Part shown: in pieces, positions 1-6,520 of the stretch | How positions within the stretch are numbered: position 1 is the stretch's first letter | Layout: every line of letters begins with the position of its first letter | Assembly (NCBI GenBank): GCA_910580185.1 | Contig: CAJTWC010000013.1 | Location: 9,544 to 19,072, forward strand | DNA: 9,529 nt | Reading direction: 5' to 3' | Source: an uncultured Bacilli bacterium | GTDB taxonomy: Bacteria; Bacillota_I; Bacilli_A; RF39; UBA660 | Made by a program: the position numbers and the translations under genes | The notes under the pieces: generated by a model | The model's input: only the letters and a program-made list of their open reading frames with translations | Told to the model about the DNA's origin: nothing | Database searches by the model: none

Positions 1-55
1 AAACCACTAGAAACACCTGTAAAAAATAAAGTACGCCAACAAGAAACATTACAAT
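1..55 (+). repeat. Exact 55-bp direct repeat, copy 1
   Basis: Bases 1-55 are identical to 283-337. They encode the intermodule linker and the first residues of a module. The match stops at base 56; its true left limit cannot be seen. Confidence 0.95.
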
Positions 56-1140
56 CGTTCTTAGAAAATAATAATATTTCAGAAGAAGATTTTAATAAAG
101 CACTAAATTTACTTCGTTCTAAACAAAAAGAATATATAGAACTTTACTTTGGGATTAATGGAACTATATTATCATTAAAGGAAATAAGTGAATTAAAAGT
201 TATTAGTTATACAAGTGTGTGTAGTACTATAAAAAGGGCAAAAGAAAATATTATTGAATTTGTTAAATCTGGTAAAATTAATAAACCACTAGAAACACCT
301 GTAAAAAATAAAGTACGCCAACAAGAAACATTACAATTATTTTTAGAAAAAAATAATATCTCAGAAGAAGATTTTAATACTTTATTAAAATTAATTGGTA
401 AAAAACAAAGAGAATGTTTAAGATTATATTTTGGAATAGATTGTGAAAAATTAAGTATTTCAGATATATCAAAGAAGTTAGGAAAAAGTTATTTTACGGT
501 TAATAACAATATAATTTTAGGGAAGAAAAATATTATTAAAAATATAGAAGCTGGTAACAAAGCTATTAGGAATCAAACGCTTGATGAGTTTTTAGAAGAA
601 AATAATATAAATAAAGAAGAATTTATGACTGCGTTAATGTTAATATCAGAACTTCAAAGACAATGTATTAAAATGTATTTCGGAATAGAATGTGATTCTA
701 TGAGAATCAATGAAATTTCAAAAGAATTAAATGAGAATTATTCAGCTATTAATAAAAGAATTGTAAAAGGAAAAAAACAACTAATAAAAAACATACGAAA
801 TGGTAAGATAAAAGATGTAAAAATAAACTTATTAAAGGATAAATTAAATGAATTATATAAATTTTTAGTAAAAGATGAAAAATTTAAAAAAATTGTTTTA
901 ATGACGAATCCAATTGGTGCAACTGCACTTTCACTCATTTCAGAATTTAATTTCAATTTAACTCAATTATCTAAAGTATTATATATGAGTAAAGATGATG
1001 TAATTAACCTTTTAATGGAAGTATCACAAATTGCTGATAATTATGATAATGATACCGAAAAAATTGATGATTTATGTTTTTGGGATAATAATGATAAGAA
1101 ATATGGTTCATCTTATAAAATTAAAGAAGATAAAATCTAG
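1..1140 (+). CDS. Tandem sigma-70 region 4-like HTH repeat protein, 5'-partial
   Basis: The reading frame is open from base 1, so the gene enters from the left; the GTG at 217 is an internal valine codon, not a start. 379 residues are visible. Three modules of about 80 residues lie at residues 16-94, 110-187 and 193-271. Each starts 'TLxxFLExNNI', then has a 'LYFGI' or 'MYFGI' motif followed by an HTH-like stretch such as 'SISDISKKLGKSYFTVNNNI' and a basic tail (GKKNIIKNI). The order matches sigma-70 region 4 (helix, 'RxRYGL' turn, 'tleEIa..lg.Sre.vr.ie'). The tails are Lys-rich, which suits DNA binding. Residues 274-348 form a non-repeat C-terminal domain with 'TNPIG' at 302-306, shared with the next gene. 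No other domain, signal peptide or membrane segment is visible. Function is unknown; a DNA-binding or RNA polymerase-binding role is inference. Detection of the modules is firm; the fold assignment is moderate. Confidence 0.85.
   Translation, partial: KPLETPVKNKVRQQETLQSFLENNNISEEDFNKALNLLRSKQKEYIELYFGINGTILSLKEISELKVISYTSVCSTIKRAKENIIEFVKSGKINKPLETPVKNKVRQQETLQLFLEKNNISEEDFNTLLKLIGKKQRECLRLYFGIDCEKLSISDISKKLGKSYFTVNNNIILGKKNIIKNIEAGNKAIRNQTLDEFLEENNINKEEFMTALMLISELQRQCIKMYFGIECDSMRINEISKELNENYSAINKRIVKGKKQLIKNIRNGKIKDVKINLLKDKLNELYKFLVKDEKFKKIVLMTNPIGATALSLISEFNFNLTQLSKVLYMSKDDVINLLMEVSQIADNYDNDTEKIDDLCFWDNNDKKYGSSYKIKEDKI
46..813 (+). repeat. Three tandem HTH modules in the upstream repeat protein
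   Basis: The modules occupy about nt 46-282, 328-561 and 577-813. Modules 1 and 2 are spaced exactly 282 bp (94 codons) apart, including a 15-residue linker, KPLETPVKNKVRQQE, that is identical at the DNA level. Module 3 follows a shorter linker. Their putative recognition helices differ (SYTSVCSTIKRAK, SYFTVNNNIILGKK, NYSAINKRIVKGKK), whereas the FLExNNI opening and the YFGI motif are conserved. More modules probably lie to the left of the window. Confidence 0.8.
283..337 (+). repeat. Exact 55-bp direct repeat, copy 2
   Basis: This is the second copy of bases 1-55, 282 bp downstream and in the same reading frame. The sequence after it is only partly conserved, so the linker is much better preserved than the module body. 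Confidence 0.95.
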
Positions 1141-1155
1141 TTTTTTATCTTTTTT
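1123..1155 (+). terminator. Weak A+T-only hairpin between the two repeat-protein genes
   Basis: Bases 1123-1135 can pair with 1143-1155 (core AGATAAAA/TTTTATCT with one G-U pair outside it) around a 7-nt loop that contains part of the TAG stop. A T run follows. The stem has almost no G-C pairs, so it may only reduce transcription into the next gene. Confidence 0.3.
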
Positions 1156-1173
1156 TATGTTATCATTTTTATT

Positions 1174-1180
1174 AGTGAGG
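1174..1180 (+). promoter_or_regulatory. Ribosome binding site that fixes the start at 1187
   Basis: AGTGAGG lies 6 nt before ATG 1187. The reading frame is open back to 1031, but no comparable site precedes the earlier candidates. A start at 1031 would also overlap the conserved end of the upstream gene by 110 bp. Confidence 0.7.
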
Positions 1181-1186
1181 CATGTT

Positions 1187-4081
1187 ATGGCAAATAATAA
1201 TTATGATTTACAATTAGATAAATTCAATAGTAGATTAAAGTTTTATTTTTCTTTAATGTTTATGTCTAAAACAGACTTTTTAGCTCTTGAAAGTTATTTT
1301 GGGAAAAACATAGATGTATTTAACTTTAATGAAGAGAAATTTGAAGAAAAAGATATAGAGTTACTATCTAATATTTTAGAAAATGTAAAATGGAATAATA
1401 ATCAAATTAATTTAACTGACAATGTAATATCAAGGTTATTTGTAGAGGATGAATTAATAGAATATTATAATGATTATATTTTAAAAAATGAAACCTTTAA
1501 TTTAGAAGATCCAGAAAAATTAGAAGATTTTTTATGTTTTTCAATGCTTAATAAAATAAGAGAAAAAAAGAACATTAACATTGGAACAATATATGATTTT
1601 TTTGAACCCGCAACAAAACAGGAAATTCATAAAGCTATTTCTAATTTAAATGGTTATGATCACGAGCAATTTACTATGTACTTTGGTATTAATTATGATA
1701 AAGAAGTAAAAATTAATACTAATGATAAGGTAAAAAACGACCTATTAATTAAATTATACTCTTATATATTAAATAACAGAGAAGAAAATGATATACCAAT
1801 ATTACTTACAATGGTTAGTAAAGATTTGGTAAAAGATTATGATTTATATGATTATATAAGAAGGCTATGCGGCGATGATACGATAAGCAATGATAGTATA
1901 GCAAAAATTATATCAAAGCTAGATTATGATACAAAATTAAACATAAAACTTACCTATGGTAAAGATTATAAGGAGAAGAAAAAAGCACCTGATAATCAAA
2001 CTTTTAAAAAGGCGATAATAAATGTTGTAAAAGCAGTAAAAGAAGAAAATAAAAAGAAAAAAAATGTTAAAGCAACTACGATTAAAAGAAAATCAAAAGG
2101 AATAAACGAAGAAGAAAAAAATAAAAAAAAGCAGAACGAAAAAGCAAAATCTAAAGAAAAAAATAAAGAGAAGATAAAAAAAGAAGAGCCTAATACAAAA
2201 AAAGATTCTAAAAAGAAAGAAAAAACAGAAGAAAAAAAAGAAAAGAAAAATAAAGATAAACCAAAAGAAGATAAAAAGGAAATTAAAAAAGATCCAGAAA
2301 AAGAAATTAAGGAAGAAAAAAAGCAAGAGAAAAAAACTAAAAAAGAAGAAAATAAAAAGGCAAGATTAGATAAATTTTTAGCTGAATATAATCTTGATAA
2401 AAAAGATTTCTTAATAGCTGTTAGTATGCTGGGCTTAGTTAGTAAAACCATTGTTGAATTATACTTTGGATTAAAAAAAGAAGATCCAATTGGCATAGAA
2501 GAAATTGCTGTAAAACTAAGTAGAAGTGTTGATATAATTTTAGATTTATTAGATGAAGCTACTAAGAAAATAGTTGATTTAGTAAAAAGTGGAAAAATAA
2601 ATGAAAAGAAAACTGTTATTCCGGTATCAAAGGGATTTGTAGAAGAAAATAAGCTTAGTTCTTTTGTAACTGAAAAAAATCCAAAAAAAGAAAACCTAGC
2701 TAAAGCAGTTGGAATATTATTACCATTACACGCTAGTATAGTAGGCGATCACTTAGGTATTAATGGTAGAGCTAAAAGTGTTAGTGAACTTGCTAAAGAT
2801 TATAATTATAGTGAAAAAACGATAAATAACATATTAAATGCATCTACTAATCCAGTAATAAATGAATTATCAATATTAGAAAAAGAAGATGAAAAAAAGA
2901 AAGTAAAACCAGTTGTTGAAGAAGATAAAAAAATTGTGGAACATAAAGAAGAAACTGTTGTAAAAGAAAAGAAGAAGGTAGAAAACGAAAAAGAAGTAAA
3001 AAAGGAAAAGTTAGATACTAAAAAAATAAAAGCTGCTACTACCTTAAACGAGTTTTTAAAAGCAAGTGGTCTTACTAAAGATGAATTTAATTATGGTTAT
3101 AAGAGTCTTGATTCAATGTCAAAACGTATTATAAGCTTGTATTTTAGTTCTTATACACTTGATGAAATCGCAAAAGAATGTAATTTATCAAAAGAAGCTG
3201 TTGAATCAAGAATAGATGCAATAAAAAATGAAATTATTTCCAAGGCTATTGAGCTTAGAAAAGCACAAGGAAATATGACACTAAGGAGTTTTCTAAAACA
3301 AAACGATATATCTTTAACAGATTTTAATAAATATTTTAGATCACTTACGCCTATTAAACAAACCGTACTTAGTTTATACTTAGGTCTTAATACTAAAGCT
3401 TTATCTCCAAAACAAATAGCTGATAAGTTATATAGAAGCGAGGCTTCAATAAATGAAATGATTAGGACTGCTGCTACCGATTTAAAAGAGATGTCTAAAA
3501 AAACTGAAAAAAAAGCAGTTGGCCGTTTACAACAGTTTTTAAAACAAAATAACATTACAATGGAACAATTTAATTTTGCACTAAATAGTTTATCAAAAGT
3601 AAATAGGACGGTTATTTCATTATATTTCGGATTAAATGGTTTTGAAAAGCAAATAGGTGATATTGCTAGTGTAACTGGACTTAGTAGATTAGAGGTTATT
3701 AATATAATATCTAGTTGTAAAAGTGATATAGTATCATTAGCAAAAGAAAATAATAAAAAAGATAAATTTAATCCTAATTTAGAATTAGAGAAAAAAGCAA
3801 AAGATGTTATAATCCAGATGAAAGATAATCCAGAGCTAGCATTATTAATAAGAAATTCAAATCCAATAGGATTTCAAGCTCTTGGAATGCTTGCAAATTA
3901 TAATATTAGTATATCTGAGCTTTCTTCTATTTTAAAGATTCCAGAAGGTGCGGTAATAAATAGTTTAATGGGTGCTATTGCTACGGCTAATAACTATACT
4001 AATAGTAATAATATGGATAAATCATCAGCATTTCACGATAACGATGGAACACTTAAAAGAGAAAGGGATAGATCAAGATAG
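1187..4081 (+). CDS. Large sigma-70 region 4-like HTH repeat protein with Lys/Glu linker
   Basis: 964 aa from ATG 1187, chosen for its ribosome binding site. Residues 1-285 are a divergent region with degenerate half-modules (about 134-173 with 'MYFGI', about 220-264 with 'LTYGK') that lack the HTH half. Residues 286-392 are a linker of about 65% Lys plus Glu, probably an extended charged helix or disordered. Five modules follow: A 393-472, B 490-566, C 618-696, D 697-779, E 780-860. Each has the 'LxxFL', 'LYFGL' and 'EIA..l..S...' pattern; B is the most degenerate. A second charged linker separates B and C. Residues 865-937 match the C-terminal domain of the upstream protein (SNPIG; 'ISELSSILKIPEGAVINSLM'). 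The gene starts 46 bp after its neighbour, so the pair are tandem paralogues, probably co-transcribed. No membrane segment or enzyme motif is visible. Function unknown; a multivalent nucleic-acid or RNA polymerase binder is inference. Confidence 0.88.
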   Translation: MANNNYDLQLDKFNSRLKFYFSLMFMSKTDFLALESYFGKNIDVFNFNEEKFEEKDIELLSNILENVKWNNNQINLTDNVISRLFVEDELIEYYNDYILKNETFNLEDPEKLEDFLCFSMLNKIREKKNINIGTIYDFFEPATKQEIHKAISNLNGYDHEQFTMYFGINYDKEVKINTNDKVKNDLLIKLYSYILNNREENDIPILLTMVSKDLVKDYDLYDYIRRLCGDDTISNDSIAKIISKLDYDTKLNIKLTYGKDYKEKKKAPDNQTFKKAIINVVKAVKEENKKKKNVKATTIKRKSKGINEEEKNKKKQNEKAKSKEKNKEKIKKEEPNTKKDSKKKEKTEEKKEKKNKDKPKEDKKEIKKDPEKEIKEEKKQEKKTKKEENKKARLDKFLAEYNLDKKDFLIAVSMLGLVSKTIVELYFGLKKEDPIGIEEIAVKLSRSVDIILDLLDEATKKIVDLVKSGKINEKKTVIPVSKGFVEENKLSSFVTEKNPKKENLAKAVGILLPLHASIVGDHLGINGRAKSVSELAKDYNYSEKTINNILNASTNPVINELSILEKEDEKKKVKPVVEEDKKIVEHKEETVVKEKKKVENEKEVKKEKLDTKKIKAATTLNEFLKASGLTKDEFNYGYKSLDSMSKRIISLYFSSYTLDEIAKECNLSKEAVESRIDAIKNEIISKAIELRKAQGNMTLRSFLKQNDISLTDFNKYFRSLTPIKQTVLSLYLGLNTKALSPKQIADKLYRSEASINEMIRTAATDLKEMSKKTEKKAVGRLQQFLKQNNITMEQFNFALNSLSKVNRTVISLYFGLNGFEKQIGDIASVTGLSRLEVINIISSCKSDIVSLAKENNKKDKFNPNLELEKKAKDVIIQMKDNPELALLIRNSNPIGFQALGMLANYNISISELSSILKIPEGAVINSLMGAIATANNYTNSNNMDKSSAFHDNDGTLKRERDRSR
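2042..2362 (+). repeat. Lys/Glu-rich low-complexity segment inside the repeat protein
   Basis: The 107 codons comprise 47 Lys and 23 Glu, almost all as AAA/AAG/GAA, giving an A-rich top strand. The opposite strand shows long Phe/Ser-rich open frames that are only complements of these codons. Confidence 0.85.
2363..3766 (+). repeat. Five tandem HTH modules (A-E) in the large repeat protein
   Basis: Module positions are A 2363-2602, B 2654-2884, C 3038-3274, D 3275-3523 and E 3524-3766. C, D and E are contiguous with periods of about 80 residues; A, B and C are separated by linkers. They share the pattern TLxxFLKxxxIxxxxFxxxx, then LYFGL, then an HTH with a conserved Ser before the putative recognition helix (SVDII, SEKTI, SKEAV, SEASI, SRLEV). 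Protein-level similarity is clear, but no long exact DNA repeats are seen here, unlike in the upstream gene. Confidence 0.8.
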
Positions 4082-4115
4082 TTTTGGTAATAAAATAAAA
4101 AACAAGTATTAATAT

Positions 4116-4151
4116 AAATGGTAAATATGTTTTAATATTTATCATTTTTTT
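4116..4151 (+). terminator. Intrinsic terminator of the repeat-protein unit
   Basis: A 13-bp stem (4116-4128 with 4135-4147, one G-U pair) has a 6-nt loop GTTTTA and runs into seven T. It lies 35 bp after the stop of the large repeat protein. Confidence 0.75.
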
Positions 4152-4165
4152 CTAGAGTGTAAAAT

Positions 4166-4190
4166 AAATAACAACAGGAAGTTGTTATTT
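4166..4190 (-). terminator. Terminator at the end of tmcAL, possibly bidirectional
   Basis: A 10-bp perfect stem (4166-4175 with 4181-4190) has a 5-nt loop AGGAA. On the - strand it contains the tmcAL TAA stop and is followed by a T-rich tail. On the + strand it ends in five T, so it may also act as a back-up terminator for the convergent unit. Confidence 0.6.
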
Positions 4191-5303
4191 TTGTATAGCT
4201 GATTTAAATTCTTCTTTTACATCATAATTAGTTATTAAAGAATATATTTTTGCTGCTTTTATATCGTCTTTAAATAACAGCTCATATTCTTTTTTAAACT
4301 TTGTTATTATTGGTACATCTATGGTTTTTTTAATATCTTTTAATACTTTTTTACCATTATTATTTAATCCAAGGACTCTTATATATTTAATATCTGTATT
4401 ATAATCTTTTTTAGTTTTGGTTAAGATATGAAGTAACATTCTTTTAATTCTATTATAAGAATATCGTTTCGACTTTGTATTTAATATTAATTTATCTATT
4501 GTTTTAGAATTATATATTTCTTTTTTTAACTTATTTTCAATTCCTTCATTTACATCTAATATTTCATTTAAATTATCATTAGATATTATTTCATATTTTA
4601 TATAATTAAAATAATCATTTAAGGATATATTACTAATTAATTTTAATGATTCTAGTGGAAGAGAATCTTTAATAATATTTTTATTATTTATGTTTTTTCT
4701 AATTGATGTTGCACTTGTAATATTACCTGATACATCTTCTTCATGATAATTATTAGTTCTTTTAATACTAATTGGTATTATTTTACTATTAGTGATAATT
4801 ATATTTCTTACGTATTCTAAGGCTAGGACATCGTTAGGCTTATCAATTGTTTTATTTGAAATATCTTTAAGTGCTAAAGAACACGCTTTAGGGTAATTAT
4901 ATCCTTTATTTAAATATGATTTGACTTTTTCTTCATAATCTTTATTATCCTTAGTTATGTTAACTAATTTTTTTAATAAATCAACGTCATTAGTTTCTGA
5001 TCCAAACACAAGATAATCACAATCTAATTTATTTAATATATCAACTGCTCCTTTAGCATAATAATTAGCAGAAGATGTTGCTATATTAAAGGGAAGTTCT
5101 ACAACTAAATCTATGTTATTATTTAAAGCTATTTTTGTTTTATCCCATTTATTTATAATGGAAACATCACCACGTTGCGTAAAATTACCTACTAATACTA
5201 ATATTAAGTAACTATTAGGAAACATTTCTTTAACTTTATTTAAATGGTAAATATGTCCATTATGAAATGGATTATATTCTGCAATAATACCAACTTTAGT
5301 CAT
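4185..5303 (-). CDS. tmcAL: tRNA(Met) cytidine acetate ligase TmcAL
   Basis: 372 aa, slightly shorter than the roughly 400 aa usual for the YlbM/TmcAL family. TmcAL uses ATP and acetate to form acetyl-AMP and acetylates the N4 of wobble cytidine 34 of elongator tRNA-Met, in the cytosol. Visible signatures: the N-terminal 'GIIAEYNPFHNGH' nucleotidyl-transferase motif (residues 5-17, HxGH-like HNGH at 14-17), 'TQRGD' at 42-46, 'VELPF' at 68-72, 'FGSE' at 100-103, and the 'SATSIRK' adenylate-binding motif at 197-203. The start ATG has AAGAAGGTG about 7 nt upstream. It lies 24 bp after the preceding - strand gene, so the two probably share a transcript. Its usual coaD/rpmF neighbours are absent. 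Family assignment is firm. Confidence 0.95.
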   Translation of the reverse strand: MTKVGIIAEYNPFHNGHIYHLNKVKEMFPNSYLILVLVGNFTQRGDVSIINKWDKTKIALNNNIDLVVELPFNIATSSANYYAKGAVDILNKLDCDYLVFGSETNDVDLLKKLVNITKDNKDYEEKVKSYLNKGYNYPKACSLALKDISNKTIDKPNDVLALEYVRNIIITNSKIIPISIKRTNNYHEEDVSGNITSATSIRKNINNKNIIKDSLPLESLKLISNISLNDYFNYIKYEIISNDNLNEILDVNEGIENKLKKEIYNSKTIDKLILNTKSKRYSYNRIKRMLLHILTKTKKDYNTDIKYIRVLGLNNNGKKVLKDIKKTIDVPIITKFKKEYELLFKDDIKAAKIYSLITNYDVKEEFKSAIQK

Positions 5304-5327
5304 TTTAGTGCACCTTCTTTTTATACA

Positions 5328-6116
5328 TTAATGTTTTATTTGAGAATCCATCGCAAGTTTTAATATGTCATCTAACTGGCTATCTTTAAAATCTTTATTA
5401 TTTTCATTTTGTTTTTTTATTTCATCTAATATTTTAGTTCCTTCTTCTTGAATTAATATGTTAGGATTATAATATTTTAAATAAGTATCATAATCAGTTA
5501 CAATGTTTTTAGCAGGATCTATTATATATGTACCTTCCTTAAGGAAGGTATGGTAATACGTATTACCATAAATATCTTTTAATAATGCTACAATACAATC
5601 TATTTGTCTAAAACTAGTTTTTTTTATGAGGGACATAGCTTCTTTGTGACAGTGATTTTTTTGTTCGTAAACATTAAAAATATTATTATAATTATACACT
5701 TTAAATCTATTGCTATCTATTATAATAGTTTTTCTTCCTTCAAAACTTGTTTCAATAATAACTGTTTTACCTATTTCAAACCATTTTATAGCATTTATAC
5801 AATTGGTAATAATATTAGTGTTATTTTGTGCGATTCCATATGATAAAGAGCTTATCATAAAATCTTTAAGTCCATTTATATTTAATCTTGGTATTATGTT
5901 TTCTTTAACCCAGTTTCGAAAACTTAAATCAAAACTAAATATGTTTATTAGTATGTATGCCATCATATTTATGTCATTTTCGAATGGAAGGTTTCTTTGT
6001 AACATTTCTTCTTTTAATAAATTGTTAATATAATCTTTTTTTATTTTAGCTTTTTCTTTTTCATTACTCTCAAATGAATTATATATTTCTTTATATTTAT
6101 CTTTTTTTTCTTGCAT
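5328..6116 (-). CDS. Unrecognised protein, possible transglutaminase-like Cys-His-Asp core
   Basis: 262 aa from ATG 6116. An in-frame ATG at 6134 has no ribosome binding site, whereas 6116 has TGAGGT 8 nt upstream. The N-terminal third is charged and helical, with one hydrophobic stretch (MMAYILINIFSF) too polar around it to call a membrane segment. The C-terminal half has 'HCHKEAMSLI' (Cys156), 'YYHTFL' (His189) and 'GTYIIDPA' (Asp200). Their order and spacing resemble the Cys-His-Asp triad of transglutaminase-like cysteine proteases, including a 'DPA' after the Asp. That is pattern recognition only; I do not recognise a named family and no signal peptide is seen. It precedes tmcAL in what is probably a two-gene operon. 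Two perfect palindromes lie over the His189 codon. Coding status is firm; function is uncertain. Confidence 0.8.
   Translation of the reverse strand: MQEKKDKYKEIYNSFESNEKEKAKIKKDYINNLLKEEMLQRNLPFENDINMMAYILINIFSFDLSFRNWVKENIIPRLNINGLKDFMISSLSYGIAQNNTNIITNCINAIKWFEIGKTVIIETSFEGRKTIIIDSNRFKVYNYNNIFNVYEQKNHCHKEAMSLIKKTSFRQIDCIVALLKDIYGNTYYHTFLKEGTYIIDPAKNIVTDYDTYLKYYNPNILIQEEGTKILDEIKKQNENNKDFKDSQLDDILKLAMDSQIKH
5531..5550. repeat. Perfect 20-bp palindrome within a gene
   Basis: The half-site TACCTTCCTT is followed directly by its reverse complement AAGGAAGGTA with no spacer. On the - strand it encodes the residues just after the predicted catalytic His. Confidence 0.95.
5549..5570. repeat. Perfect 22-bp palindrome next to the first
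   Basis: The half-site TATGGTAATAC is followed directly by its reverse complement GTATTACCATA. It overlaps the preceding palindrome by two bases, giving 40 bp of back-to-back dyad symmetry. Confidence 0.95.
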
Positions 6117-6123
6117 TATAAGT

Positions 6124-6129
6124 ACCTCA
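6124..6129 (-). promoter_or_regulatory. Ribosome binding site that fixes the start at 6116
   Basis: On the - strand TGAGGT ends 7-8 nt before ATG 6116. It lies downstream of the alternative ATG at 6134, which therefore falls in the leader. Confidence 0.6.
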
Positions 6130-6149
6130 TCCATTAATTCAATGGTAAC

Positions 6150-6181
6150 AAAAAAACAGTTTGGTTGTCAAACAAACTGTT
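6150..6181 (-). terminator. Intrinsic terminator after the small DUF2624-like gene
   Basis: A 9-bp stem (6155-6163 with 6173-6181, AACAGTTTG/CAAACTGTT) has a 9-nt loop and is followed on the - strand by seven T. It separates the small gene from the next - strand unit, so that unit would need its own promoter; none is obvious. Confidence 0.75.
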
Positions 6182-6193
6182 AATAAACGTAAA

Positions 6194-6448
6194 TTATTTT
6201 ATCTTGTTTTTAAATTCATTAAATAGTTTTATTCCGTTATTATAAGTTTCATCAGATACTTTTCCTTTTAAAGTGCTTATGGCTTTTTGTGCATCGCCCT
6301 TATAAACTTCTTTCCAGTTATTCATAATAAAGTTATATAGTATTTTGTCTTCTCCTGGTTTAAGTGGAGAACCATTTTTAATTGCAAAGTCATTTATATC
6401 TTTTAATGATAATCTTTTTAAGTATTCCTTTATTAAAACTTCATACAT
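6194..6448 (-). CDS. Small DUF2624/YqfT-like protein
   Basis: 84 aa, soluble and helical, with no membrane segment. Its layout, 'LIKEYLKRLSLKDINDFAIK' followed by a linker and a C-terminal helix ending 'KLFNEFKNK', resembles the short DUF2624 proteins of Bacilli (B. subtilis YqfT), which have no known function. The resemblance is remembered rather than computed. The ATG has TAGGAG about 10 nt upstream. It is transcribed divergently from the PBP gene and ends in its own terminator, so it is probably a single-gene unit. Confidence 0.75.
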   Translation of the reverse strand: MYEVLIKEYLKRLSLKDINDFAIKNGSPLKPGEDKILYNFIMNNWKEVYKGDAQKAISTLKGKVSDETYNNGIKLFNEFKNKIK

Positions 6449-6509
6449 TTTATATCAACTCCTACTTATTATATGCATATCTTTTAAAAATTATTAACAT
6501 ATTAATAAT

Positions 6510-6515
6510 AGGTGA
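6510..6515 (+). promoter_or_regulatory. Ribosome binding site that fixes the PBP start at 6521
   Basis: AGGTGA lies 5 nt before ATG 6521. The alternative start GTG 6512 falls inside this site, so it is unlikely to be used. Confidence 0.7.
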
Positions 6516-6520
6516 TAATA

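Noticed and set aside
1031..1186. N-terminal extension of the large repeat protein (hydrophobic, like a signal peptide)
   Set aside because: It overlaps the conserved 3' end of the upstream gene in another frame and has no ribosome binding site; the good site before ATG 1187 explains the start.
1996..2496. Long - strand open frames rich in Phe and Ser opposite the large repeat protein (also 2093-2326 and 3151-3555)
   Set aside because: They are complements of Lys/Glu codons in a well-supported + strand gene. Their Phe/Ser/Leu composition is that of a shadow, and no ribosome binding sites are seen.
1..4081. CRISPR array or mobile element in the repeat-rich left part
   Set aside because: The repeats are in-frame protein modules of about 80-94 codons, with no short spacers, transposase or terminal inverted repeats.
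5604..6033. + strand open frames opposite the transglutaminase-like gene, and a - strand frame at 738-956
   Set aside because: They overlap convincing genes on the other strand, are biased to Ile/Phe/Ser and have no start signals or family resemblance.
6164..6173. - strand TTGACA as a -35 for the 6116 to 4185 unit
   Set aside because: The hexamer lies in the loop of the terminator hairpin (6150-6181), and no -10-like sequence occurs 16-18 nt downstream (it reads TTACCA).
6468..6473. - strand TATAAT as the -10 for the DUF2624-like gene
   Set aside because: Transcription would start in or after the ribosome binding site CTCCT (6459-6463 on the + strand), which would cut it off, and the -35 is weak. 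A+T-rich DNA gives many such hexamers.
6471..6480. 10-bp palindrome ATATGCATAT in the divergent intergenic region
   Set aside because: Short and A+T-rich; expected by chance. No second copy was noticed.
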